DNA of 64,000 nt from Hyphomicrobiales bacterium (GTDB taxonomy: Bacteria; Pseudomonadota; Alphaproteobacteria; Rhizobiales; Rhizobiaceae): the NCBI GenBank assembly GCA_900471485.1, contig UCEU01000011.1, positions 186,001-250,000 of the forward strand. The letters run 5' to 3'. Position numbers and translations under genes: made by a program. Under the pieces are notes generated by a model. That model was given only the letters and a program-made list of their open reading frames with translations. It did not search any database and was not told the origin of the DNA. Below are positions 44,102 to 53,421 of the stretch, in pieces (within the stretch, counting starts at the first letter, position 1; every line of letters begins with the position of its first letter).

Positions 44102-44380
44102 ATGACAACGAACGAAAATATGCCGGAATTTCCGGCTGTTGGCCGGCTGACTGGCAAGAACCCGCGGCTGGGTCTGCATCCGCTCCATGAAGCGGCGCTC
44201 CGCCTTGCGGAAATCGGGCTGCAGCGCCCGAAGCCTAAGGCCGCCAAGACCAAGGACCTCATCAATCTCCTGCTTTGCCACGGTGCCCGCGCCTGGCGCT
44301 ATTCGCAGCCAGAGGCCCGCATCCACCTCAACGTAACCTGCGCCGGTCGCCGTTCACCGGTGACGTTGCGCCTGCGCTGA
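44102..44380 (+). CDS. Hypothetical basic protein
   Basis: A 92-residue, Lys/Arg-rich protein (EIGLQRPKPKAAKTKDLINLLLCHGARAW) with no recognised domain. ATG 44102 follows GGGG at 6 nt; ATG 44096 is also in frame. It converges on the DUF1489 gene with a 5-nt gap. Confidence 0.55.
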   Translation: MTTNENMPEFPAVGRLTGKNPRLGLHPLHEAALRLAEIGLQRPKPKAAKTKDLINLLLCHGARAWRYSQPEARIHLNVTCAGRRSPVTLRLR

Positions 44381-44385
44381 TCCGT

Positions 44386-44823
44386 TCAGAGCAGTCCAAG
44401 TTCGGAAAGCTCGCGGCGCAGATCCGCGGGCATTTCCAGGACACCTTCGCCAAGCGTCGTGATATCGCGCGGCGTGTCGTCCTCAGGGTAATAGCGCCAG
44501 CCCTGGAAGGCGCGCTTCGGCTGCAGCGAGGTCTCGATGACCTCGGGTCCAAGCACCAGATTGCAGCGTGAAATTCCCTCTCCATCCGTGAAGGTGGTGA
44601 TATCAAGCAGCTTCTGGCGCGCCTGCACCTGCCCCTTGATCACCCAGTAGAGAGACCCGCCGTCGAGCAGTTCCTCGACACGCTTCGGAACCATTCGGGT
44701 GGTATGCACCGAATGCGGCTCAAGCCCGGCGGCGATGGCGCGCAAAGACCGTTCCGCCACCCATTCGCGAAGGTCGTCGATCGAGTCGGCGCCGACGCAC
44801 AGTTTGATAAGATGCAATGCCAT
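44386..44823 (-). CDS. DUF1489 family protein
   Basis: A 145-residue alphaproteobacterial protein of the DUF1489 family (unknown function). The family signature is visible in MALHLIKLCVGADSIDDL, HTTRMVPKR and GSLYWVIKGQVQARQKL. Start is set at the ATG before ALHLIK. No operon partner. Confidence 0.85.
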   Translation of the reverse strand: MALHLIKLCVGADSIDDLREWVAERSLRAIAAGLEPHSVHTTRMVPKRVEELLDGGSLYWVIKGQVQARQKLLDITTFTDGEGISRCNLVLGPEVIETSLQPKRAFQGWRYYPEDDTPRDITTLGEGVLEMPADLRRELSELGLL

Positions 44824-44925
44824 GCTGCCGTTCAAATCCTTTTGCCCGGCAGCGTCAAGCGGGAAAGCAGGCCGCGCGCAGATGTGACGCAGCTTTGCGC
44901 GCGCAATATCAGCCGCAGGCAGCCG

Positions 44926-46335
44926 TCAACATTCGACGACGTTGACCGCGAGGCCGCCCAGAGACGTTTCCTTGTATTTCTCGCTCATGTCGTTGCCGGT
45001 CTGGCGCATGGTTTCAATGCAGGCGTCGAGCGGCACGAAATGCTGGCCGTCGCCCTTGATCGCCAGCGAGGCGGCGGTGACCGCTTTCACGGCGCCGAGC
45101 GCGTTGCGCTCGATGCAGGGAACCTGCACCAGGCCGGCGATCGGATCGCAGGTCATGCCGAGATGGTGCTCCAGTGCGATTTCGGCGGCGTTCTCGATCT
45201 GCTCCGGCGTGGCGCCCATGACGGCGGCAAGGCCGGCGGCGGCCATCGCCGCGGCCGATCCCACCTCGCCCTGACAGCCGACTTCTGCACCCGATATCGA
45301 GGCATTGTGCTTGATGATGCCTCCGACCGCGGCCGCCGTCAGCAGATAATCGCGGATGCCCTTCTGGTCCCAGTCGTCGTGGAAATGCTCGTAGTAGCGA
45401 ATGGTTGCCGGAATGACGCCGGCAGCACCATTGGTCGGCGCCGTGACCACGCGTCCGCCGGCGGCGTTCTCCTCGTTGACGGCCATGGCGTAGACGCTCA
45501 GCCAGTCGTTGGCGAGCAATGGGTTGATCCGGTTGCTGCGCCATTCTTCCTGCAGCTTGTCGTGGATCGCACGGGCGCGGCGGCGCACATTGAGGCCACC
45601 AGGCATGATCCCATCCACCTTCAGCCCGCGCTCGATGCAGGAGCGCATCGCCTCCCAGATCCGGTCGAGGCCGGCATCAAGCTCCTCGGGGCTGCGCTGG
45701 CTCTCCTCGTTGGCGCGCTTCATCTGCGCGATCGAAAGCCCTGAGCGCGCAGCCATGTCGAGCATCTGCTTGGCCGTAGCAAAGGGGTAAGGCACCTTGG
45801 GGCCGCTGGCAGCGGCGGCCTTCTTGCCGCTGTTCATCCGCTCCAGTTCGGTATCCGTCACCACGAAACCACCACCGACCGAATAGTAAATTCGCTTCAG
45901 GAGCAGGCGATCGTTCTTGTCGTAGGCCGAAAAGGACATGCCATTGGCATGGCCGGGCAGCGGCGTCTTCTTGTCGAAAACAAGGTCGATCTTCGGCTGG
46001 AACGCGTAGCTGGGATGCCCGGGAGGCGTGATGCGGCCGGTGCGCTCCACCTGGTCGATGATAGCGTCCATCTTGTCGGGATCGACGCTATCCGGCTGCT
46101 CGCCCATCAGGCCGAGCACCACCGCCCTGCCCGTTCCGTGACCGATCCCCGTATAGGCAAGCGAGCCGTGCAGGCTGGACTTAATCGTGACGATCTGCGC
46201 ACCCGATGATGGCCTCGGCCACTCGTCCGACAGAATGAGATCGAGAAAGCGGTTGGCCGCCGTCATCGGGCCCATCGTGTGCGAACTGGAAGGGCCAACG
46301 CCGATCTTGAACACGTCGAAAACGGAAAGGAACAT
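44926..46335 (-). CDS. sdaA: L-serine ammonia-lyase (iron-sulfur type)
   Basis: A 469-residue single-chain L-serine deaminase converting serine to pyruvate and ammonia. The N-terminal beta domain has the substrate-loop motif [10 protein letters not shown]; the C-terminal alpha domain carries the [4Fe-4S] cysteines ([26 protein letters not shown]). The chain ends VVEC, and the last Cys corresponds to the tail cysteine that caps the cluster in characterised enzymes. Monocistronic. Confidence 0.96.
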   Translation of the reverse strand: MFLSVFDVFKIGVGPSSSHTMGPMTAANRFLDLILSDEWPRPSSGAQIVTIKSSLHGSLAYTGIGHGTGRAVVLGLMGEQPDSVDPDKMDAIIDQVERTGRITPPGHPSYAFQPKIDLVFDKKTPLPGHANGMSFSAYDKNDRLLLKRIYYSVGGGFVVTDTELERMNSGKKAAAASGPKVPYPFATAKQMLDMAARSGLSIAQMKRANEESQRSPEELDAGLDRIWEAMRSCIERGLKVDGIMPGGLNVRRRARAIHDKLQEEWRSNRINPLLANDWLSVYAMAVNEENAAGGRVVTAPTNGAAGVIPATIRYYEHFHDDWDQKGIRDYLLTAAAVGGIIKHNASISGAEVGCQGEVGSAAAMAAAGLAAVMGATPEQIENAAEIALEHHLGMTCDPIAGLVQVPCIERNALGAVKAVTAASLAIKGDGQHFVPLDACIETMRQTGNDMSEKYKETSLGGLAVNVVEC

Positions 46336-46539
46336 GTGTGCGTCCTGTAAAGTTACTTGGGAGAGCCTAAGCCAAACCCGTTAGCGATCCCTTCTATTCC
46401 CCGACATCGCATTTCACGCGTGCGACACCGGTAGAACGAAGCCCGGCAAAACGAAGCGTGGAATCGTCGTGGTCATTGCGGCGCACGCTTGCATATGTAG
46501 AGTGGTGCGAAAATAGCGGAACCATGAATCGATATAGTA

Positions 46540-47304
46540 ATGACGACGCCTGATTACATCGCGCTTGTTTTCTTCGCCGCCATCTGGTTCGGCTACGCCC
46601 GGCTGCTGCAGAGTGCGAGCCTGTTCGGCCGCACCAGCCTCACCCATGCCATGCGCGAACGCCGGCGCGAGTGGATATACAATTCGCTGCGTCGCGACCT
46701 GAAGATGATCGACACGCAGATCATGGCCGGCCTTCAGAACGGCACGGCCTTCTTCGCCTCCACCTCGATCTTCGCCATCGGCAGCTGCTTCGCGCTGCTC
46801 GGCGCCACCGAAAAGGTGGACGCCGTCTTTGCCGACCTGCCTTTCGTCTTTCACAGCGGCCATGCGGTTTTCGAGATGAAGGTCGGCGGGCTGGCGGCGC
46901 TGTTCGGCTATGCCTTCTTCAAGTTCGGCTGGTCCTACCGCCTGTTCAACTACTGCACCATTCTCTTCGGTGCGATCCCGATGGTGCGCGACGCGGAAGA
47001 GGACAATCTGGCCGCAGAGCGCGCGGCGGAACGGGTCATCCGCATGAACACGATCGCGGGTTCGCATTTCAACGAAGGCCTGCGCGCCATCTTCCTGTCG
47101 ATCGGTTATCTCGGCTGGTTCATCAACCCCTACGTCTTCATGGCGACGACGACGATCGTCATCGTGGTATTGACCCGCCGGCAATTCTTTTCCGAGGCGC
47201 GGCTGGCGATCATGGACGACCGGGTGCCATCAAATCTCCACCTTTTACCTATTCCCCGCGGCGAGCCGTCCGAAGACGGCAGCGACTCACTCGGGGAAAA
47301 GTGA
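46540..47304 (+). CDS. DUF599 family membrane protein
   Basis: A 254-residue protein of the DUF599 family with about four membrane helices and the family signatures IMAGLQNGTAFFASTSIFAIG and AGSHFNEGLRAIFLSIGYLGWFINP. Function unknown. Its stop codon is immediately followed by the ATG of the DUF1624 gene, so the two are co-translated. Confidence 0.85.
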   Translation: MTTPDYIALVFFAAIWFGYARLLQSASLFGRTSLTHAMRERRREWIYNSLRRDLKMIDTQIMAGLQNGTAFFASTSIFAIGSCFALLGATEKVDAVFADLPFVFHSGHAVFEMKVGGLAALFGYAFFKFGWSYRLFNYCTILFGAIPMVRDAEEDNLAAERAAERVIRMNTIAGSHFNEGLRAIFLSIGYLGWFINPYVFMATTTIVIVVLTRRQFFSEARLAIMDDRVPSNLHLLPIPRGEPSEDGSDSLGEK

Positions 47305-48321
47305 ATGACCGTTCCGGCCACTGACATGACGGCGCAAACCGAATCGCGGCCGATCCGCCCGCCGCGTATCGGCCTGCTCGACACCGTTCGCGGTGCGGCG
47401 CTGATCGCCATGGCGACCTATCACTTCAGCTGGGACCTGGAATTCATGGGCTACCTGGCGCCCGGCACGGCCGAGACCGGCTGGCTGAAGCTCTACGCCC
47501 GCGCTATCGCCTCGACCTTCCTCTTCATCGTCGGCATCAGCCTGGTTCTGGCAAGCACGCCCGATATCCGCTGGCGCCCGTTCTGGAAGCGCTTCGCGAT
47601 GATCGCGGCGGCGGCGCTGCTGATCTCGGTGGCGACCCTCTACTTCGTCCCTGGCGAGTGGATATTCTTCGGCATCTTGCATTCGATCGCAGTGCTTAGC
47701 CTCGTCGGCCTCATCTTCATGCGGCTGCCGCTTGTCGTCACCATCCTGGCGACGGCGGCGGTCACCATCGCCTGGCTGGTCGATACCTGGATTGCGCCTG
47801 GCGCGCTGCGTTCGGAAATCTTCAATCCGCGCTATCTCGCCTGGATCGGCTTTGCCGAAATGCCGCAGCGTTCCAATGATTACGTGCCGGTGTTCCCCTG
47901 GGCGGTGCCCTTCCTCGTCGGCCTCGCCGCCACGCGTATCGCCATGCTGACCGCGCTGCCGCAGCGGCTGGCGGCCTTGGGCACCGGAAATAGCCCGCTC
48001 GCCAGGATCGGCCGCCACAGCCTGCTTTTCTATCTCGTCCACCAGCCCGTGCTGATCGCGATCGCCTACGGCCTCACCTTCGTCGTGCCGCCACCCAAAC
48101 CAGATTTTGCCGTGATGCATATGCGCCAGTGCAATCCCGGGTGGTGTGCGGACATGGACGCTAAGTCATGTCAGATCTATTGCGAATGTACGCTCGCTGA
48201 GATGCAGGATCAGAAGCTGCTGGAGCCCTTCCACATTGGCGAGGTCAAAGCCGACGACGATCGAGTGCAGGCAATTGCCAACCAGTGCAGTGTAAAGGCG
48301 CTCCCGTTCGTATCGCCGTGA
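47305..48321 (+). CDS. DUF1624 (heparan-alpha-glucosaminide acetyltransferase-like) membrane protein
   Basis: A 338-residue polytopic protein of the DUF1624 / HGSNAT catalytic-like family with about eight helices. The N-terminal LLDTVRGAALIAMATYHFSWDLEFMG contains the conserved RG and His of these acyltransferases; FFGILHSIAVLSL and FYLVHQPVLI follow. A Cys-rich C-terminal extension (about residues 270-338, CNPGWCADMDAKSCQIYCEC) is unusual. Probably an acetyltransferase on a membrane or envelope substrate; the substrate is unknown. Confidence 0.82.
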   Translation: MTVPATDMTAQTESRPIRPPRIGLLDTVRGAALIAMATYHFSWDLEFMGYLAPGTAETGWLKLYARAIASTFLFIVGISLVLASTPDIRWRPFWKRFAMIAAAALLISVATLYFVPGEWIFFGILHSIAVLSLVGLIFMRLPLVVTILATAAVTIAWLVDTWIAPGALRSEIFNPRYLAWIGFAEMPQRSNDYVPVFPWAVPFLVGLAATRIAMLTALPQRLAALGTGNSPLARIGRHSLLFYLVHQPVLIAIAYGLTFVVPPPKPDFAVMHMRQCNPGWCADMDAKSCQIYCECTLAEMQDQKLLEPFHIGEVKADDDRVQAIANQCSVKALPFVSP

Positions 48322-48325
48322 TCTA

Positions 48326-48718
48326 TCAGGTGCCGACGCCGATATCGGCGAGGCGACCGAGGCAGGCCTCTTCGATATTGTCGAGCTCCGCCAGCGTGTC
48401 GTCGATATCCTTGCGCTTCTGGCGCAGGTCCTCGCGCTTCTCGTCCACGCGCTTCATCAACAGCTTGAGCTGGCCGAGTTCGCCCGGCGGCTCCTTGTAG
48501 ACCTGAATGATCTCGCGGATTTCGGCGATGGTGAAGCCGATTCGGCGTCCGCGCAGAATCTCCTGAATCAAACGCCGGTCCGTCGGCCGAAACAGCCGTG
48601 TGCGCCCGCGTCGTTCCGGATGAATGAGGCCCTCGTCCTCGTAAAACCGGAGCGTTCGCGTGGAAACGCCGAATTCGCGTGTCAATTCAGTGATGCTGTA
48701 GTATTTACTGACCGGCAT
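48326..48718 (-). CDS. MerR-family regulator, LiuR-like
   Basis: A 130-residue regulator. A winged HTH of the MerR type (YYSITELTREFGVSTRTLRFYEDEGLIHPERRG) is followed by a long coiled coil (KLLMKRVDEKREDLRQKRKDIDD). The lack of metal-binding cysteines and the RRGRTRLFRPTDRRLIQEIL wing resemble LiuR-type regulators of branched-chain amino acid and fatty acid catabolism. No catabolic genes are next to it. A near-perfect palindrome lies 32-53 nt upstream and is a probable autoregulatory site. Confidence 0.82.
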   Translation of the reverse strand: MPVSKYYSITELTREFGVSTRTLRFYEDEGLIHPERRGRTRLFRPTDRRLIQEILRGRRIGFTIAEIREIIQVYKEPPGELGQLKLLMKRVDEKREDLRQKRKDIDDTLAELDNIEEACLGRLADIGVGT

Positions 48719-48749
48719 TGGCTCCCCACCATTCTAGCAAATGATAATA

Positions 48750-48771
48750 TTGACTTTTACGTAATAGTCAA
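48750..48771. promoter_or_regulatory. Probable MerR/LiuR operator
   Basis: TTGACT (48750-48755) and AGTCAA (48766-48771) flank a central TTACGTAA, forming a near-perfect 22-bp palindrome just upstream of the MerR-family gene. The TACGTA-centred shape resembles reported LiuR sites. Confidence 0.6.
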
Positions 48772-48831
48772 TTTGCGCAGGGGTGTTTTTACGCCGGCTA
48801 AGCTAAAAGCGACGCGGCCGCGCAGCCGGTT

Positions 48832-50244
48832 TCATATCCCGAACCACCATGTGGCGATGCCGAGAAAGGCGAAGAAGCCGGTACAGTCGGTGACCGTCGT
48901 CACGAAGACGGAAGACGCAATCGCCGGGTCGGCACCGACCTTGTCGAGCAGCAGCGGCAGCAGGATGCCGGCAAGGGCCGCGGCAAAGAGGTTGATGATC
49001 ATCGCCGCGCCGATCACGAAGCCAAGCTGATAGTCGTGGAACCATGTGGCGGCGATGATCCCGAGCAGGACGGAGAAGATCGCTCCGTTGGCGATCCCCA
49101 CCCCCGCCTCCCTGCGGATGATCCGGCCCGCATTGTAGATATCGATGTCGCCGGTCGCGAGTGCACGCACAGTGACCGTCATCGTCTGCGTCCCGGCATT
49201 GCCGCCCATGGAGGCCACGATCGGCATCAGCACCGCCAGCGCGATCATCTTCTCGATCGAACCGTCGAACAACCCGATGACGCTTGCCGAAAGCAGCGCC
49301 GTCCCGAGATTGATCAGCAGCCAGAGAAAGCGCGAGCGGACGGTCGAGACGATGTTGTCGGACAGCTCTTCGTCGCCGACGCCGCCGAGGCGCTTGATAT
49401 CCTCATCGGCCTCCTCGTGGATGACGTCGACGACATCATCGATGGTGAGCACGCCCACCAGCCGGTCGTTCTCATCGACGACGGCCGCCGAGAGAAGGTC
49501 GTACTGTTCGAAAAGCTGCGCTGCCTCTTCCTGGTCCATCTCGGCGGGGATCGGATGGTTGGTATCCCGCATGATGGTTTCGATCTTCATCTGCCGCTTG
49601 GTGCGCAGAATCTTGTCGAGGTCCACGGCGCCCAGCAGCTTGAAGGTCGGATCGATGACGAAAATCTGCGAGAAGGAATAAGGCAGGTCTTCCTCGTCGC
49701 GCATGTAGTCGATCGTCTGCCCCACGGTCCAGAACGGCGGAACGGCGACGAATTCCGTCTGCATGCGTCGGCCGGCGGAACTCTCGGGGTAATCGAGCGC
49801 GCGCCGCAGCCTTACCCGTTCGGTAAACGGCAGCTGCGCCAGGATGTCTTCCCGGTCTTCCTTGTCGAGATCCTCGAGAATGTAGACGGCGTCGTCCGAA
49901 TCGAGCTCGCCGATCGCCGCCGCGATCTGCTCGTTCGGCATCTGGTCGACGATCTCGCGGCGGATCGCCTCGTCGACCTCGGTCAGTGCCGTCAGGTCGA
50001 ATTCGTCGCCGAGCAGGCGCACGAGCGCAAGGCGCTGGTCCGGCTGGATCGATTCGAGGAGGTCGCCGAGTTCGGATTCGTGCAGGCGAGCGACGGACTG
50101 GCGCAGGAAGATCGTGTCGCGGTCTGCAATCGCCGCGCCGACCAGTGCCAGGAAGTCTCCGCGGACATGGCCGCTCTCGTCATAGATGTCGGCCTTGTCG
50201 TCATCCGGCCGCGCGCGGACGAGCTCTTCTGCGTCGTTCGTCAT
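48832..50244 (-). CDS. mgtE: Magnesium transporter MgtE
   Basis: A 470-residue MgtE channel. The N-terminal superhelical Mg-sensing domain (LHESELGDLLESIQPDQRLAL...), a CBS pair (about residues 135-260, LLGAVDLDKIL and LVGVLTIDDVVDVI) and five C-terminal membrane helices are all present. The pore signature is PIVASMGGNAGTQTMTVTVRALATGDI. It takes up Mg2+ when cytosolic levels fall. ATG 50244 was chosen at MTNDAEEL; the frame opens 6 codons earlier. Confidence 0.95.
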   Translation of the reverse strand: MTNDAEELVRARPDDDKADIYDESGHVRGDFLALVGAAIADRDTIFLRQSVARLHESELGDLLESIQPDQRLALVRLLGDEFDLTALTEVDEAIRREIVDQMPNEQIAAAIGELDSDDAVYILEDLDKEDREDILAQLPFTERVRLRRALDYPESSAGRRMQTEFVAVPPFWTVGQTIDYMRDEEDLPYSFSQIFVIDPTFKLLGAVDLDKILRTKRQMKIETIMRDTNHPIPAEMDQEEAAQLFEQYDLLSAAVVDENDRLVGVLTIDDVVDVIHEEADEDIKRLGGVGDEELSDNIVSTVRSRFLWLLINLGTALLSASVIGLFDGSIEKMIALAVLMPIVASMGGNAGTQTMTVTVRALATGDIDIYNAGRIIRREAGVGIANGAIFSVLLGIIAATWFHDYQLGFVIGAAMIINLFAAALAGILLPLLLDKVGADPAIASSVFVTTVTDCTGFFAFLGIATWWFGI

Positions 50245-50413
50245 CTTGTGCCGCCCTCGCATCCTGTTTGAAGTTCAACGACTTCGCCTGCCCGCAATAT
50301 CGTCTCGTGCTAACCGAAACAGCCTGTTCCGTCTAGCTGCAAACGCCCTGCCCGGATGACAACGCACGCCGGGAACGATAGTTTCCGCCGACCGAAATCA
50401 GGAAACCGCCACC

Positions 50414-50908
50414 GTGACCGTTCGCACCATTTTACGCTTCCCCGACACGGGCCTGAGAACCCGCTGTGAGCCAGTCGAAATCTTCGACGAAAGCCTGCGC
50501 GTTCTCTCGAACGATCTGCTGGACACGATGCGCGCGGCCCCCGGCGTCGGCATCACCGCCGCCCATATCGGCGTCTGCAAACGCGTCTTCGTGCTCGAGC
50601 TAAGCCGCGAGGATGGTGCGCGCGTCTACGTCAATCCGCAAATCCTCAGCGCTTCCCAGGAAACGATTCGCCATGCGGAGGGCAGCGTTTCGATGCCGGG
50701 CATGGTGGACGAGGTCACCCGGCCCAACTCTATCCGAGTCCGCTACCAGGATATTGAGGGCGTTTGGCATGAAGACGCCGCCGCCGGCTTCCTCGCCGTC
50801 TGCATCCAGCACGAGATAGACCAGCTCGACGGCATCTTCTGGCTACAGCGCCTCTCAAAGCTCAAGCGTGATCGCCTCGTCAAGAAGTGGGAGAAGGCGA
50901 ACGGCTGA
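50414..50908 (+). CDS. Peptide deformylase-like protein lacking metal ligands
   Basis: A 164-residue protein of the peptide deformylase fold. Compared with the three catalytic motifs of the family: GxGLAAxQ reads GVGITAAH (His51 for Gln), EGCLS reads EGSVS (Ser91 for the metal-binding Cys) and HExDH reads HEIDQ (Gln137 for the second metal-binding His). His133 and Glu134 remain. Loss of two of three metal ligands makes deformylase activity unlikely. Divergent PDF-like paralogues exist in alphaproteobacteria beside a normal def gene, which is not in this window. GTG start. Confidence 0.85.
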   Translation: MTVRTILRFPDTGLRTRCEPVEIFDESLRVLSNDLLDTMRAAPGVGITAAHIGVCKRVFVLELSREDGARVYVNPQILSASQETIRHAEGSVSMPGMVDEVTRPNSIRVRYQDIEGVWHEDAAAGFLAVCIQHEIDQLDGIFWLQRLSKLKRDRLVKKWEKANG

Positions 50909-50997
50909 ACGCCGCCTGCCCTCGTCGCCGTCTTTTTCTCCGAACCATTCCCGCCCCGGTGAGTTTACCGAGAACGATAAACGGATGGAGAACGACG

Positions 50998-51495
50998 ATG
51001 CCCGTCAAAGACGAGAAGAATCCGCTGTCGCGCGAGGAAGACTATCGCGACTTCGAGGAGCGCGACGTGGAAGATGGATGGCCTTATGCCGATGGCGCCG
51101 GTGCGCGTTCCAGTGCGCCCGATAACCGCGCTTATGGCTCCACGGGCGCGAACTTCGACCGCGAACGCAACGGTGGCTTCCGGGTGGATGGTGTCGATGC
51201 CGATGGCAGCGAGAATCGGTTGCGCGATTCGCTGCGCCCCGATTCCATCGATCGTGAAGACAGCGACGAGCTGGAAGCCAAGGTTACCGAAAACCTCGAT
51301 AACATTCCCGACGTTGATGTCGAGAGCATCGATGTCCATGCCGACGGCCATACGGTAACCATCGAGGGATCGGTTGAAACCATCGGAATGGCCCGCAAGG
51401 TGGAGCTTGCCGCTCTTTCGGTCGATGGCGTGCATCAGGTTCGCAACCGGCTGGAAACGATCGGTGTCGATTCGCATATCCCCAACGAGGACTGA
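50998..51495 (+). CDS. BON-domain protein
   Basis: A 165-residue protein. The C-terminal 75 residues are a BON domain (VTENLDNIPDVDVESIDVHADGHTVTIEGSV, then VDGVHQVRNRLE), known in envelope and osmotic-stress proteins. The N-terminal half is hydrophilic and Asp/Arg-rich with no signal peptide, so it is likely cytoplasmic. Start ATG 50998 follows GGAG. Confidence 0.85.
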   Translation: MPVKDEKNPLSREEDYRDFEERDVEDGWPYADGAGARSSAPDNRAYGSTGANFDRERNGGFRVDGVDADGSENRLRDSLRPDSIDREDSDELEAKVTENLDNIPDVDVESIDVHADGHTVTIEGSVETIGMARKVELAALSVDGVHQVRNRLETIGVDSHIPNED

Positions 51496-51761
51496 GTGTC
51501 GGCGTATCGCGTCCCGCTTAATCACGATAGATTCGCAATCTGTGATTGCGGATCTCTGTCGGCGTCGTTCAGGGATTTAGTTTCCTGATGTTCCGTCACG
51601 AAACTGTCAAATCCAGTCGCGAAGCCGTGAATTTTCGTGAGTAAATCGCGTCTTCACTGGCGAAAAACTCTCACATTCTTGCCGCAATTCGAGCGCGGAA
51701 TTGGCCTTGCCGGGGGGTAAGCAGCGTTGCTTCATGCAACAGAGGATTGAGGAGAATTCCT

Positions 51762-52127
51762 ATGCGCTTTTCGTTTGCCGCCGCGTCCATTCTTGCCCTT
51801 GGCCTTGCCAGCTCGGCTTTTGCCCAAACGCAATATTCCAACGACTACACCAACGATAGCGACGGTTTCGCGCCCGTAAAGGTGGCGCCGGCCAAGCCTA
51901 TTCACTACACCCAGCATGCCGCTCCGCAATATTCCAACGACTACACCAATGACAGCGACGGCTTCGCTCCGGTGAGGATGGCGCCGCCGGCGGTCGACAA
52001 GATGGCGACCGCCAGCATCAAGCCCTTGCCGGATTGCCACAGCATGATCCATGGCAAGCAGACCGTCCACACCCAGGGTGGAGACAGCGGCACCACACGG
52101 CCGACCGCCTGCCGCGAAACGCACTGA
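51762..52127 (+). CDS. Small exported protein with tandem repeat
   Basis: A 121-residue protein with a clear signal peptide (FSFAAASILALGLASSAFAQ). The mature part begins with two near-identical units, QYSNDYTNDSDGFAPV followed by K/R-V/M-AP, spaced 38 residues apart. The DNA of the repeat is also conserved. Two Cys in the C-terminal part (DCHSM and ACRE) could form a disulfide. A good ribosome binding site (GGAG) is present. Function unknown; it has the look of small rhizobial periplasmic proteins. Confidence 0.75.
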   Translation: MRFSFAAASILALGLASSAFAQTQYSNDYTNDSDGFAPVKVAPAKPIHYTQHAAPQYSNDYTNDSDGFAPVRMAPPAVDKMATASIKPLPDCHSMIHGKQTVHTQGGDSGTTRPTACRETH

Positions 52128-52143
52128 CGATCGCTAGCGGAGC

Positions 52144-52168
52144 CGAAGGCCGGTCACGCCGGCCTTCG
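52144..52168. terminator. Terminator between convergent exported-protein gene and lipB
   Basis: CGAAGGCCGG and CCGGCCTTCG form a 10-bp perfect stem with a 5-nt loop, 16 nt after the + strand stop and 10 nt before the lipB stop. It is followed by ATTGTT on the + strand. Confidence 0.65.
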
Positions 52169-52178
52169 ATTGTTCGGA

Positions 52179-52907
52179 TTACGCGTCCTGCAAAGCGTCT
52201 TCGTCCACAGTCGCGCCGAACACGAGTTCGAACGCCCGCCGAAGACAGAGGTCCGCATCCGACATCGCGACCGGCAGGCCGAGATCGACGAGGCTGGTCA
52301 CGCCATAGGCCGAGATACCGCAAGGAACGATGCCGCTGAAGTGGTCGAGATCCGGCTCGACGTTGAGCGACAATCCGTGAAACGTCACCCACTTGCGCAA
52401 TCTGATACCAAGCGCCGCGATCTTGTCCTCGGCCATGGTGCCATCGGGCAGCAGCGGCCTTTCCGGCCGACGCACCCAGACGCCCACCCGGTCCTCGCGC
52501 CGCTCGCCGCGCACGTTCATGGAATCAAGTGCCTTGATGATCACCTCTTCAAGCGCCGCCACGAAGGCACGCACATCCTGACGCCGGCGCTTCAGGTCGA
52601 GCATGACGTAGGCGACGCGTTGTCCCGGCCCGTGATAGGTGTATTCACCGCCCCGCCCGGTCGCGAATACGGGAAACCGGTCCGGCTGCACGAGATCGGC
52701 GGAATCGGCGCTGGTGCCAGCGGTATAAAGCGGCGGATGCTCCACCAGCCAGACCAGTTCGTCGCCGCCCTCGGCGATACCGGCCACCTCCCGCTCCATG
52801 ATATCCACAGCCTCCTGATAGGGAACAAGCCCTTCGGCGACGCGCCAGCGCACAGGACGCGTGCCTTCGGCGGGGAACATGGAGAAATCGATATCGTTGC
52901 GCAGCAT
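52179..52907 (-). CDS. lipB: Octanoyl-[acyl-carrier-protein]:protein octanoyltransferase
   Basis: A 242-residue LipB that moves the octanoyl group from ACP to lipoyl domains. Signature segments are [58 protein letters not shown] and [16 protein letters not shown], with the catalytic Cys in PCGI and Lys in EDKIA. The ATG at 52907 ([12 protein letters not shown]) was chosen; the longer frame upstream lacks similarity. Confidence 0.95.
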   Translation of the reverse strand: MLRNDIDFSMFPAEGTRPVRWRVAEGLVPYQEAVDIMEREVAGIAEGGDELVWLVEHPPLYTAGTSADSADLVQPDRFPVFATGRGGEYTYHGPGQRVAYVMLDLKRRRQDVRAFVAALEEVIIKALDSMNVRGERREDRVGVWVRRPERPLLPDGTMAEDKIAALGIRLRKWVTFHGLSLNVEPDLDHFSGIVPCGISAYGVTSLVDLGLPVAMSDADLCLRRAFELVFGATVDEDALQDA

Positions 52908-53094
52908 GCTCAAATCCTTGGTTCCGTTTTTCCACACCCCGGAAAAGCGGCTGAGAGCGCCTATATGGCCCCGTTTGGCGCTCGATTCAAACGCTCTGAT
53001 TTCTTTTGAAAAAAATCTGTCACATCGCACTTGTGTCCCGGAAATCCTTTTGCTAAATGCTGCGTCGCCGGCACAAACCGGCACCTACCACGAT

Positions 53095-53179
53095 GCGGTC
53101 GTGGCGGAATTGGTAGACGCGCAGCGTTGAGGTCGCTGTGGGGCAACCCGTGGAAGTTCGAGTCTTCTCGACCGCACCA
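53095..53179 (+). tRNA. tRNA-Leu (GAG anticodon)
   Basis: An 85-nt cloverleaf with a long variable arm. Acceptor arms GCGGTCG and CGACCGC pair fully and the sequence encodes ACCA at the 3' end. The anticodon loop TTGAGGT gives GAG (reads CUC and CUU). The T-arm GTTCGAGTC and D-loop GGTAGACGCG are normal. Confidence 0.95.
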
Positions 53180-53421
53180 TCCCTTCTTAAGGGAATTGAT
53201 CGCGGGATCGCCAACGGCGATCCGCGCATCCCCCAGAAACAAGATCGCTGTTTCATTTCTCTCTCAGAGAGCCTGTTTTCCGATAAAGTCTCTTATCAAC
53301 TAATGCCGACAGCGATTTGATTTGGCATCGCTATCAGCGATTCGCGATCGGCCGAAAATGTTCGCCGATTCTCTGCGTCCTGAAAAAAACCGCGATGAGA
53401 TGATCTCACCTGCTTGCCTGC

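Noticed and set aside
53095..53179. tRNA-Leu as integration target of the element
   Set aside because: It is more than 24 kb away from the right repeat and has no matching 12-bp core.
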